Of a stretch of DNA of 26,780 nucleotides, positions 16,865 through 24,825 are shown one piece after another (position 1 is the first letter of the stretch; each line of letters begins with the position of its first letter). The notes below the pieces were generated by a model. That model was not told where the DNA came from. It made no database searches and saw only the letters and a list, made by a program, of their open reading frames with translations. The stretch comes from Clostridium sp. CAG:167 (lineage in GTDB: Bacteria; Bacillota; Clostridia; Lachnospirales; Lachnospiraceae), in assembly GCA_000433735.1 (NCBI GenBank), contig HF998328.1, positions 1 to 26,780 on the forward strand, in the 5' to 3' direction. The position numbers and the translations under genes are program-made.

Positions 16865-19108
16865 ATGCCAGATATCCTGATCATACTGCGCGATGGTCCG
16901 GTCGGATGAAAAGAAACCGGCTTTACTGATATTTACCAGCATTTTCTTTGCCCAGGAAAGACTGTCTTCATAATCACTGTACGCTCTTTCCTTGGTCTCT
17001 ACATACTCTTTGTAATCCGGGAACGTCATGAACCAGTCTTTGTTCAGCAGTTCCTTATACAGACGGGTCAATTTTTCCTTGTCTCCATATTTCAGCATCT
17101 CTTTGCCTGTGATAAAATCAACAGCCTGTTTCAGATCCGGATCTTTTTTGTAATAATCTTTAGAACAGTAATCGCCTCTTTCATATCTGGCAATTACCGT
17201 ATCACTGTCTTCTCCAAAGATGTAGATATTGTCATCTCCTACAAACTGGTGGATCTCCACATTGGCACCATCCTCTGTTCCCAGCGTCACAGCACCATTT
17301 AACATGAATTTCATATTGCCGGTTCCACTGGCTTCTTTGGATGCCAGCGAAATCTGCTCTGAAATATCACAGGCTGGAATCAACATCTGTGCATTGGTTA
17401 CATTATAGTTTTCCACCATGACTACTTTCAGATAAGGAGATACATCCGGATCCTCTTCCGTGATCTTCTGCAGACACAGAATCAGATGGATAATATCCTT
17501 GGCAATAACATACGCCGGAGCCGCTTTGGCACCAAACAGCAATGTAATAGGCCTTTTCGGAATCTTTCCACTCTTGATCTCCAGATATTTATGAATACCA
17601 TACAGCGCATTTAACTGCTGCCGTTTGTACTCATGTAGTCTTTTTACCTGAATATCGAAAATAGAATCCGTATCCAGAGTAAGTCCCTGTGTCTCCTTAA
17701 GATACTCTGCCAGTCTCTCTTTGTTATCCTTCTTGATCCGGATCAACTTTCTTAATACTGTCTCATCCTCTTTATATGCCAGCAGTTTTTCCAGTTCTTT
17801 TGCATCTTTTTTATAACCATCTCCGATGATCTCTGTGAGAAAATCTGCCAGCGGATGATTGCAGTGAAGCAGCCATCTGCGGAATGTAATACCATTGGTC
17901 TTATTATTAAACTTCTCTGGATATATCTCGTAGAAATCGTGAAGTTCACTGTTTTTCAATATTTCTGTGTGAAGAAAGGCAACGCCGTTGACACTATGTC
18001 CATAATGCATATCCATTCGTGCCATATGAATCCGGTTATCCTTGTCGATGATGGCCACCTCCGGATTTTTGTAAGTTTTCTTCACTTTCTCATCCAATTT
18101 TATAATGATAGGAAGGATTGCCGGTGCTGCCTTTTCTATAAACGCCATCGGCCACTTTTCCAGTGCTTCTGCCAGGATCGTATGATTGGTATAGGCACAG
18201 GTTTTTGTTACGATGGACACCGCCTCTTCAAAATCAATTCCTTCTTCCATCAATAAACGGATCAGTTCAGGAATCACCATAGACGGATGCGTATCATTGA
18301 TCTGGACTGCCACATACTCTGGCAGATCATGCAGATTACTTCCCCGCTCCTTCGCCTCTGCCAGAATCAGCTGGGCACCACAGCTTACCATAAAGTATTG
18401 CTGGTACACGCGGAGAAGTCTTCCTTCTTCGTCACTGTCATCCGGATACAAGAACAACGTAAGGTTTTTCTTTATATCTGTTTTGTCAAAATCGATTCCT
18501 TCTTTCACTATGGACTCATCCACAGAATCCAGGTCAAACAGATGCAGCCTGTTGCTGCCCTGTCCGTATCCTGTTACCAGTATGTCGTACATGGAGGCTG
18601 TTACATCCATGTTTCCAAAAGCCACCCGGAACTTTCTTTCACTCTTTATAAGCCAACTGTTATCCTTTTCAATCCATGGATTTGGCTCTTCCTTCTGAAC
18701 ACAATGTTCAAACTTCTGTTTAAAAAGCCCCAGATGATAATTTAATCCAACACCATCTCCGTACAATCCCAAGCTGGCAATGGAATCCAGAAAGCATGCT
18801 GCCAGTCTGCCCAGGCCGCCGTTTCCCAGAGAAGGTTCAGGTTCCCTTTCCTCCAACTGGGCCAGACTTTTGCCTGCCGCTTTTAGTTCCTGGTCAATCT
18901 GGTCGTAAATCCCCAGATTGATCAGATTGTTGCTCAAAAGTTTTCCAATTAAAAATTCAGCTGAAATATAATATAACTTTTTCTTTCCGTGAATCTCTTT
19001 TTGTCCCGCTTTTTCCTGAACCAGTTTTAAAAGCGCTGCATAAGTCTCATCCAAACTTAACTGCCCAAGGTTTTTACCATAATTTTCTTTTACGAAATTT
19101 TCCAGCAT
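16859..19108 (-). CDS. glgP: Glycogen/starch phosphorylase (GT35)
   Basis: A cytosolic pyridoxal-phosphate enzyme that releases glucose-1-phosphate from alpha-1,4-glucans. From the ATG at 19108 it has 749 residues, the shorter length usual for clostridial members. Marks include KKLYYISAEFLIGKLL, EPEPSLGNGGLGRLAACFLDS, the WPMAF loop, KRLHEYKRQ, and EASGTGNMKFMLNGA, with the lysine that binds the cofactor. An in-frame ATG at 19114 is possible, but AGGAG is only 3 bases from it and 9 from 19108, so I prefer the latter. It lies 32-38 bases after the BIG2 protein gene with no hairpin between, so it may be read through from the trxA promoter. Its stop overlaps the protease gene end (6 bases). No other glycogen gene is adjacent. 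Confidence 0.94.
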   Translation of the reverse strand: MLENFVKENYGKNLGQLSLDETYAALLKLVQEKAGQKEIHGKKKLYYISAEFLIGKLLSNNLINLGIYDQIDQELKAAGKSLAQLEEREPEPSLGNGGLGRLAACFLDSIASLGLYGDGVGLNYHLGLFKQKFEHCVQKEEPNPWIEKDNSWLIKSERKFRVAFGNMDVTASMYDILVTGYGQGSNRLHLFDLDSVDESIVKEGIDFDKTDIKKNLTLFLYPDDSDEEGRLLRVYQQYFMVSCGAQLILAEAKERGSNLHDLPEYVAVQINDTHPSMVIPELIRLLMEEGIDFEEAVSIVTKTCAYTNHTILAEALEKWPMAFIEKAAPAILPIIIKLDEKVKKTYKNPEVAIIDKDNRIHMARMDMHYGHSVNGVAFLHTEILKNSELHDFYEIYPEKFNNKTNGITFRRWLLHCNHPLADFLTEIIGDGYKKDAKELEKLLAYKEDETVLRKLIRIKKDNKERLAEYLKETQGLTLDTDSIFDIQVKRLHEYKRQQLNALYGIHKYLEIKSGKIPKRPITLLFGAKAAPAYVIAKDIIHLILCLQKITEEDPDVSPYLKVVMVENYNVTNAQMLIPACDISEQISLASKEASGTGNMKFMLNGAVTLGTEDGANVEIHQFVGDDNIYIFGEDSDTVIARYERGDYCSKDYYKKDPDLKQAVDFITGKEMLKYGDKEKLTRLYKELLNKDWFMTFPDYKEYVETKERAYSDYEDSLSWAKKMLVNISKAGFFSSDRTIAQYDQDIWHL

Positions 19109-19145
19109 ACACATACTCTCCTATTTATTGCGTTCTTCTGTATCT

Positions 19146-20846
19146 TTACTGCGCTGTTATCTTGTCAAATGTAAATTCAAACTGACGGGTTCCTGTGGTG
19201 ATCACAATGTTATAAACAGAATCCGATGCATTGCCATTTTGTGCTATGATGTCATAACTTCCCGCCGGCACATTAACCGAATAGTAACCATAACTATTCG
19301 TAACCGCTGTATAGATAGTACCATCTTTTCTATCTTTTACTGTTACCACAATATCTGCTAACGGATGGTGGTCTGTATCTTTTACAACACCTACAAATTT
19401 CTTGGCTGATTCAACTGTTAAAGTAACCGGTATTTCTTTTTTCAGATTTGCGTTGGATGAATCCACAGCATACAGAGTAATCTTATAGGTTCCCTCTCTT
19501 ACCGGTGTACCGGAAAAAGATCCGTCACTGTGAAGATTCAATCCTTCCGGAAGGCTGGATGCTGTATAGCTGTACTTTCCGCTTCCTCCACAGATCTTAA
19601 AGGTCATAAAATCTTCATAGGCTGTACCCTGTACCATTTTTTTGTTCAGGTCTAACGCCTGGATCGTATTCTTATCGCCCACTGCCACATGAACAGTCTG
19701 TTTGATAACCCGGTCTGTCTCATCTACTGCCCGGATCACCAACGCACCTGTTCCTGCCTGGTTATAAGTTCCTGAAAACTCTAACTGGTTGCCACACTGT
19801 TTCCATGTTACGCCGGACACACTTCCTGTCACGGTATAAGCAGCATCTCCATAGCAGTATTCACTCAGGTCGATGGTTTTCTTCACCTTTTCTCCTGTCT
19901 CGCCTGTCCAGTACTCTTCCGTCGGAGCTGTGGTATTCAGCATAACTGCCTGTGTTTCCTTTGTCTTTGTTCCGTTTCCCGGCAAGGATGCAATATCCAC
20001 TTTCACATAACTGTCCGCTGCAATAGTAGTATCTTGATCCAGGAAAAGATCATAGTTCTTTCCATCGTAATTGCGGATGCGGCGGATGGTATATTTCTTG
20101 TTATATTTACCAAAGGAATACTTCTTACCGGTAATGGCAAAACTGGTTTTATTGAGATTATTCATCTTATTCAGACTAATACGTACACAGTCTTTTGCTA
20201 CTACTTCTACGCTGGTCAGATTAACAGTATCTTTGGACAATACCTTGATCTTGATCGTACCTTTGGTTCCGGATCCTTCTACTGACTTGGCTGTGATAGT
20301 AACCGTACCGCCTGCTACTCCTCTTACAACACCTTTGCTTGTAACAGTAGCCACTTTCTTATTAGAAGAACTCCATGTTACCCCTTTATAACTTCCTGTT
20401 GCCGGCAGAACCGTTGGTGTAACCTTAACAGATTCTCCTGCATATATTTCTTTGGTGGATGCTGCTAATTTGATGGAGCTTACTTTTTTAACAACAGTTA
20501 CCTTTATAGTTGCTTTTTTCTTTTTGTTTTTCTTGGATGTTACCTTAATCTTACAGGTTCCGGCTTTCACACCCTTCACATAACCGCTGGCTGACACCGT
20601 AGCAATTTTTTTATTGGATGACTTGTAAGTCACTTTTTTGTTGGCAGCCTTGTTTGGCTTTACCTTTACGGTAGTTTTCAGTTTAATTTTTTTGCCGACT
20701 GCCACACGAACACGGCTTCCATAGTTACTTTTCACTGTCACCTTCGACACTTTGACTTTTGTCTTGGCATCTGCCTGAACAGACGCTGCTGTTCCCATCA
20801 GTGTCACAGCGGACAACAATAATACTGCTTTGCAAAATTTCTTCAT
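19146..20846 (-). CDS. Secreted BIG2 / putative-Ig / carboxypeptidase-regulatory-domain protein
   Basis: An exported protein of 566 residues with no catalytic domain that I recognise. It has a signal peptide (1-27, ending SVQADA), two BIG2 Ig-like domains (about 31-118 and 122-203, each with SSNKKxATV), a central region (about 207-395) of beta sandwich type, a cadherin-like putative Ig domain (about 400-480, with LPEGLNLHSDGSFSGTP), and a C-terminal carboxypeptidase-regulatory-like domain (485-562, with NSYGYYSVNVPAGSYDI). There is no LPxTG or membrane anchor; the lysine-rich first half may bind anionic wall polymers. The ATG at 20846 has GGAGG 10 bases upstream and overlaps the current trxB stop as ATGA. 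It is probably a surface adhesin or matrix protein; its place after thioredoxin genes is unexplained. Confidence 0.85.
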   Translation of the reverse strand: MKKFCKAVLLLSAVTLMGTAASVQADAKTKVKVSKVTVKSNYGSRVRVAVGKKIKLKTTVKVKPNKAANKKVTYKSSNKKIATVSASGYVKGVKAGTCKIKVTSKKNKKKKATIKVTVVKKVSSIKLAASTKEIYAGESVKVTPTVLPATGSYKGVTWSSSNKKVATVTSKGVVRGVAGGTVTITAKSVEGSGTKGTIKIKVLSKDTVNLTSVEVVAKDCVRISLNKMNNLNKTSFAITGKKYSFGKYNKKYTIRRIRNYDGKNYDLFLDQDTTIAADSYVKVDIASLPGNGTKTKETQAVMLNTTAPTEEYWTGETGEKVKKTIDLSEYCYGDAAYTVTGSVSGVTWKQCGNQLEFSGTYNQAGTGALVIRAVDETDRVIKQTVHVAVGDKNTIQALDLNKKMVQGTAYEDFMTFKICGGSGKYSYTASSLPEGLNLHSDGSFSGTPVREGTYKITLYAVDSSNANLKKEIPVTLTVESAKKFVGVVKDTDHHPLADIVVTVKDRKDGTIYTAVTNSYGYYSVNVPAGSYDIIAQNGNASDSVYNIVITTGTRQFEFTFDKITAQ

Positions 20847-21811
20847 TTTCTCTTAACCTCCCAATTTTGCTTATTAAAATTTATATCCCAATATAGTCGC
20901 ATGCTGCCAGGGCCGCTACTGCTCCATCGGAAGCAGCCATCGGAAGCAGCCGTTGCCAGCTGTCGGACTTTTTTGGCTCTGCAATCGCCTGCGGCGAAAA
21001 TCCCCGGAGTCTTTGTCTTACAGTCTTCCCCCGCCAAAATGTATCCTTTCGGGTCCAGGTCCACCAAAGGAATGAACCGATCATTCTCCGGCTCCTGTCC
21101 AATGGCCACAAAAAGGCCCTCTACAGGCAGTTCCTGTTTCTCTCCGGTTTTTGTATCCTCCAGGCAGATTCCCTGAAGGACTCCTTTACTTTGCAAGCCT
21201 ATCACTTTTTTATTACAAAAAAAAGTCACATTGTCTTTCTTTTGCAGTTCTTCTACCATCTTTTGTTCACCCCGGAACGTGTCCCTGCGGTGGATCAAGG
21301 CCACCTCTTTGCAGTAGTTACTGAGAAACAAAGCATCCTCCAAAGCGGTATTACCCCCGCCTGCTACTGCTACATTCCGGTCTCTGAAAAACATTCCGTC
21401 ACAGGTAGCACAATAGGAAACGCCGGCACCGGTAAGTTTTTTCTCATCCGGCAGTCCCAGTTCCCTGTTTTTTGCGCCAGCCGCCAGAATCACAGCCTTT
21501 GCTTCATAAACCTTTTCTTCCCCCTGTATCTCTGCCACCACTTCTTTCACCTTGCCAAGATCTCTTATACTTTTCACTTTCCCCAAGGCAAAATCCACAC
21601 CGGCATCCGTTGCCTGCCGGTACAAAGAGGTAGCAAATTCATATCCTGAGATTTTTGAAATCCCCGGATAATTTACAATTTCTTTGGAGTTAATGATCTG
21701 TCCACCATAGTTTTTCTGTTCCAGTACTTTTACCGTTTTCCCAGCCCGGACACCATACAGCCCGGCTGTTAATCCGGCTGTTCCGCCGCCTACAACAAGA
21801 ATATCGATCAT
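20843..21811 (-). CDS. trxB: Thioredoxin reductase with a frameshifted C-terminus
   Basis: A cytosolic flavoenzyme that passes electrons from NADPH through FAD and a CxxC pair to thioredoxin. The N-terminal FAD loop (VGGGTAG, 7-13), redox CATC (134-137), NADPH-binding GGGNTA (151-156) and FAD-binding GDC (275-277) are all present. The 322-residue reading is normal up to ATAASDG (286-292) and then departs: a 13-bp tandem duplication (20924-20951) shifts the frame, giving CFRWSSSGPGSM and a tail of 30 residues. Without it the protein would continue AVAALAACDYIGI and stop at 20881 (305 residues, the family's usual length). The lost helix normally packs against the flavin, so activity is doubtful. 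The ATG at 21811 is 10 bases after trxA, so the two are cotranscribed. Confidence 0.88.
   Translation of the reverse strand: MIDILVVGGGTAGLTAGLYGVRAGKTVKVLEQKNYGGQIINSKEIVNYPGISKISGYEFATSLYRQATDAGVDFALGKVKSIRDLGKVKEVVAEIQGEEKVYEAKAVILAAGAKNRELGLPDEKKLTGAGVSYCATCDGMFFRDRNVAVAGGGNTALEDALFLSNYCKEVALIHRRDTFRGEQKMVEELQKKDNVTFFCNKKVIGLQSKGVLQGICLEDTKTGEKQELPVEGLFVAIGQEPENDRFIPLVDLDPKGYILAGEDCKTKTPGIFAAGDCRAKKVRQLATAASDGCFRWSSSGPGSMRLYWDINFNKQNWEVKRK
20924..20951. repeat. 13-bp tandem duplication inside trxB
   Basis: The unit CCATCGGAAGCAG occurs twice in a row (20924-20936 and 20937-20949), followed by a further matching CC. Since 13 is not a multiple of three, the second copy changes the trxB reading frame; removing one copy restores the conserved C-terminus. 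Confidence 0.95.
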
Positions 21812-21821
21812 AGGATCCCCC

Positions 21822-22127
21822 TTACAAAAGCTGTTCTATCTCTTCTTTACTGATCACACCGATAGAACGGTTGGTCTCTTCCCCGTTTTTCATTACCACC
21901 AGGGTAGGGATAGACATCACTCTGAATTCCTGTGCCAAAAGAGGCACCTCATCTGTATTTACCTTCACTACTTTTATATCTTCTCTCTCCTCTGCCAGAG
22001 CATCCACAACCGGTGAAAGCATCTGGCATGGGCCACACCAGCTGGCCCAAAAATCCATAAGGACCGTTTTATCTGCTTTCAATACTTCTTCCTGGTAATT
22101 CTGATTGGTAATATTTATAACTGCCAT
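21822..22127 (-). CDS. trxA: Thioredoxin
   Basis: A small cytosolic disulfide reductase of 101 residues with the canonical active site WCGPC (30-34) and the cis-proline segment SIPTLVV near residue 74. It is reduced by the downstream thioredoxin reductase and serves peroxidases, ribonucleotide reductase and protein repair. The ATG at 22127 has AGGAGG (22136-22141) 8 bases upstream. It is the first gene of a run with trxB, the BIG2 protein and possibly glgP, and has its own near-consensus promoter. The charge relay Asp (MDFWASW) is present. If the trxB gene here is impaired, another reductase elsewhere would have to reduce it. Confidence 0.95.
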   Translation of the reverse strand: MAVINITNQNYQEEVLKADKTVLMDFWASWCGPCQMLSPVVDALAEEREDIKVVKVNTDEVPLLAQEFRVMSIPTLVVMKNGEETNRSIGVISKEEIEQLL

Positions 22128-22168
22128 AATAAAAACCTCCTGTCTTTATGATTTTTTCTGCTTCTATC

Positions 22169-22196
22169 ATTATAACAAATGTTTCCACATTATCAA
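22169..22196 (-). promoter_or_regulatory. Promoter of the trxA operon
   Basis: On the minus strand, -35 TTGATA (22196-22191) and a perfect -10 TATAAT (22174-22169) are separated by 16 bases. It lies in the 74-base gap between the GTPase-nuclease gene and trxA, leaving a leader of about 35 bases. Confidence 0.75.
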
Positions 22197-22201
22197 TGTC
22201 T

Positions 22202-24802
22202 TTATTCTTCTGCCTTAAACTCTGCCAGTTCTTTCTCTACTCTTGCCACATCCTGCTTCAGTTCCCTGGCAGACATAAGCCTGCAGCCTGCTCCCCGGAT
22301 AATGATCTGCTCCAGTCCATCTGAAGTTGCCACTACAATATCATATTTTTTTCCATTTTCATGAGAAAACTTTTCGATATACTGATCTGCCGTTTCTGCC
22401 TCTTTGGTATAAACCACAGTAATATTGTGATACTGAATGGACTCCGTGGCATGATTCTGCACCCGGTAGGCATCAAAAACAAGGATCAGATGGATTCCCA
22501 GATATCCTTGATAATTGCAAAGGATATCCATAAGTTTTCCTCTGGCAGAATCTATATTACGGGCAGCCAGCTGTGCCAGTTCTTCCCATGCAAACAAAAT
22601 ATTGTATCCGTCAACCAACATAAATTTTTCCTTTTTCTGGACAGGTCTCGCCGGTTTTTGCAGTCCTTCCGGCTTTTGTCTGACAGAACGGGTCCTCTTG
22701 GCCGATATGCCCTTGTGGGAAATGGGACTGCTTTTTCGGTTTGACGAAGAGGCCTGGGCAAGGATGGCGTCAATCTCATCCACTCCCAGCCAGATTTCTT
22801 CCCTCTGTGCAGCCTCTTGTGGCAGAACCTCTTCTTCCTTCTTCTTTTCTCCGGTTTCCACCGTTACATGGGCATGCTCCATAACCTGATCCCAGGGTAC
22901 ATAATACCCGGATCCGTGAGCGCAGAAAACAGACGAGGATGGATTTTCCACATCTCTTTCCGGATCATATCCTATTTTTTCTATGATCTGATCCGGCTCT
23001 TTACATGGATGGTAGCCTGCCGGCACGCAGGAAAATTTCCCCTGTCCTCTCGTATAGGCAGTTACCTCCCTGGCATAATTTCTCATCCGCGCTACCGGAG
23101 CGTCTCCCTCTATTTTCGTGATTCCGGATCTGCTTTGATCCAGTTCAAAAGATGCCTGCATCTGTTCCAGATCCGTCATCGCCCGCCCCATCATTTCATC
23201 CGGCACCTCTAACTGATAGTGATAATAAGGCTCCAAAAGTACGGATTCTGCCTGCATCAGCCCCTGCCGCACAGCACGATAGGTGGCCTGACGGAAGTCT
23301 CCGCCTTCTGTATGTTTTAAGTGGGCTCGTCCGCCCATCAGTGTTATTTTCACATCGGTGAGCGTACTGCTGGTAAGCACTCCCTTGTGCTCTTTTTCCA
23401 AAATGTGGGTAAAGATCAGCCGCTGCCAGTTTTTGTCCAGCATATCTTCACTGCACCGGCTCTCTACCGTAATGCCGCTGCCGGCTTCCCCCGGTTCCAT
23501 AAGAAGATGTACTTCTGCATAGTGGCGCAGCGGTTCAAAATGCCCTGCCCCATGGACCGTAGTCTTTATCGTCTCTTTGTAGACAATAGCACCGGCATCG
23601 AATGCCGTATCGATTCCAAAACGCTGTTTGATCTCATGCTGCAATATTTCGATCTGGACATCCCCCATTACCTGGACCTGGATCTCCTGATTTTTTTCAT
23701 CCCACACAATATGTAACTGTGGTTCCTCTTCTTCCAACATACGGAGTTTGGGAAGCATAACAGCCGGTGCCACTTCCTCCGGCAGTGCGATACGATAGGT
23801 AAGTACCGGTTCCAGCAGCGGCAGTTCCCCATCTATTTCTTTTCCCAGTCCTTCCCCTGCCCGCGTCTCTGTCAGGCCGGTCAGGGCACATATCATTCCA
23901 GCTTCCGCCTTTTGTACCGCTTTGTACTTTTCACCGGAATATATACGGATCTCATTTACTTTCTGGCTCCACGTTTTTGCCCTGTCGGAGATTTCTTCTC
24001 TGGCCTTTAATGAGCCCCCTGTTATTTTTACATGGGTCAGGCGGTTTCCTTTTGCATCTCTCGTAATCTTGAAAACTCTCGCCCCAAACTCTTCTCCATA
24101 AGACTTTTCTTCCACCAGTTCTGCCATAATATCCAGTAGTTTCTCCACACCATACCCCTGCAGTGCCGATCCGAAAAAGCACGGGAAAATTTTGCGTTTA
24201 CAAAGAAGTTTCTGTACCGTCCAAACATCCACCTTCTCTTGTTCCAAAAACTGCTCCAGAGCCTCTTCGTCGCACAGGGCAATGCTTTCATACCGGTCCG
24301 CATCGTCTTCCGTGTCAAAATCCACAATTCCCTCAGACAATTCTGTCCTAAGTTTTCCCAGGATTTCCTGTTTTTTTGCCCCCGGCTGATCCATCTTATT
24401 TACAAAAATGAAACAGGGGATCTCATGTTTTTTCAACAGCTGCCACAAAGTCATAGTATGCCCCTGCACACCGTCCATGGCACTGATCACCAGAATCCCA
24501 TAGTCCAGCACCTGCAATGTCCGCTCCATTTCTGCGGAAAAATCCACATGTCCCGGAGTATCCAGCATAGTAAATTGTATTTCATTCCATTCAAACACTG
24601 CCTGCTTGGAAAAGATCGTGATTCCCCTGCTTTTTTCCAGTTCATAAGTATCCAGAAACGCATTTCCCTTGTCTACCCGTCCGGCCTGCTCAAGCACACC
24701 GGTCCTGTGAAGCATTTCCTCTGACAAAGTTGTTTTTCCTGCATCTACATGCGCCAGCAGACCAATACAGATATTCTTTTTGCCGCCTTTTAATTCTTCC
24801 AA
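22202..24802 (-). CDS. Tet(M)/EF-G-like translational GTPase fused to a YacP/Rae1-type NYN ribonuclease
   Basis: An 866-residue fusion. Residues 1-645 are a ribosomal-protection-type translational GTPase: AHVDAGKT (17-24), switch I RGITI (59-63), DTPGH with the catalytic His (81-85), NKMD (135-138), GSAL (211-214), then beta-barrel and EF-G-like domains up to SSSVFCAHGSGYYVPWD. A charged linker (650-725) leads to a NYN/PIN-fold domain (726-866) closely like Bacillus subtilis Rae1 (YacP), with LVDGYN (Asp731), VFDAYR (Asp777), ETADQ (Asp806) and ATSDGLEQ (Asp828). Rae1 is known to cleave mRNA in the ribosomal A site. The fusion suggests a GTPase arm that delivers the nuclease to ribosomes; this is inference. 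The loop equivalent to YSPVST of Tet(M) is HLKHTE here (494-499), so drug protection is doubtful. The start is TTG at 24802 behind GGGAG. Confidence 0.9.
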   Translation of the reverse strand: MEELKGGKKNICIGLLAHVDAGKTTLSEEMLHRTGVLEQAGRVDKGNAFLDTYELEKSRGITIFSKQAVFEWNEIQFTMLDTPGHVDFSAEMERTLQVLDYGILVISAMDGVQGHTMTLWQLLKKHEIPCFIFVNKMDQPGAKKQEILGKLRTELSEGIVDFDTEDDADRYESIALCDEEALEQFLEQEKVDVWTVQKLLCKRKIFPCFFGSALQGYGVEKLLDIMAELVEEKSYGEEFGARVFKITRDAKGNRLTHVKITGGSLKAREEISDRAKTWSQKVNEIRIYSGEKYKAVQKAEAGMICALTGLTETRAGEGLGKEIDGELPLLEPVLTYRIALPEEVAPAVMLPKLRMLEEEEPQLHIVWDEKNQEIQVQVMGDVQIEILQHEIKQRFGIDTAFDAGAIVYKETIKTTVHGAGHFEPLRHYAEVHLLMEPGEAGSGITVESRCSEDMLDKNWQRLIFTHILEKEHKGVLTSSTLTDVKITLMGGRAHLKHTEGGDFRQATYRAVRQGLMQAESVLLEPYYHYQLEVPDEMMGRAMTDLEQMQASFELDQSRSGITKIEGDAPVARMRNYAREVTAYTRGQGKFSCVPAGYHPCKEPDQIIEKIGYDPERDVENPSSSVFCAHGSGYYVPWDQVMEHAHVTVETGEKKKEEEVLPQEAAQREEIWLGVDEIDAILAQASSSNRKSSPISHKGISAKRTRSVRQKPEGLQKPARPVQKKEKFMLVDGYNILFAWEELAQLAARNIDSARGKLMDILCNYQGYLGIHLILVFDAYRVQNHATESIQYHNITVVYTKEAETADQYIEKFSHENGKKYDIVVATSDGLEQIIIRGAGCRLMSARELKQDVARVEKELAEFKAEE

Positions 24803-24825
24803 ATAAACTCCCTCGCTCTCGTTCT

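Noticed and set aside
18213..18745. Plus-strand frames inside glgP
   Set aside because: Antisense shadows of a conserved enzyme gene; no motif and no ribosome site.
20881..21111. A separate small gene overlapping the end of trxB on the same strand
   Set aside because: Its last residues (ASDGAVAALAACDYIGI) are the displaced native end of trxB; the rest is out-of-frame sequence.
22202..24802. Acquired tetracycline-resistance gene
   Set aside because: The similarity to Tet(M) is clear, but the drug-site loop is changed, the protein is 230 residues longer with a nuclease domain, and no mobile-element or conjugative gene lies nearby.
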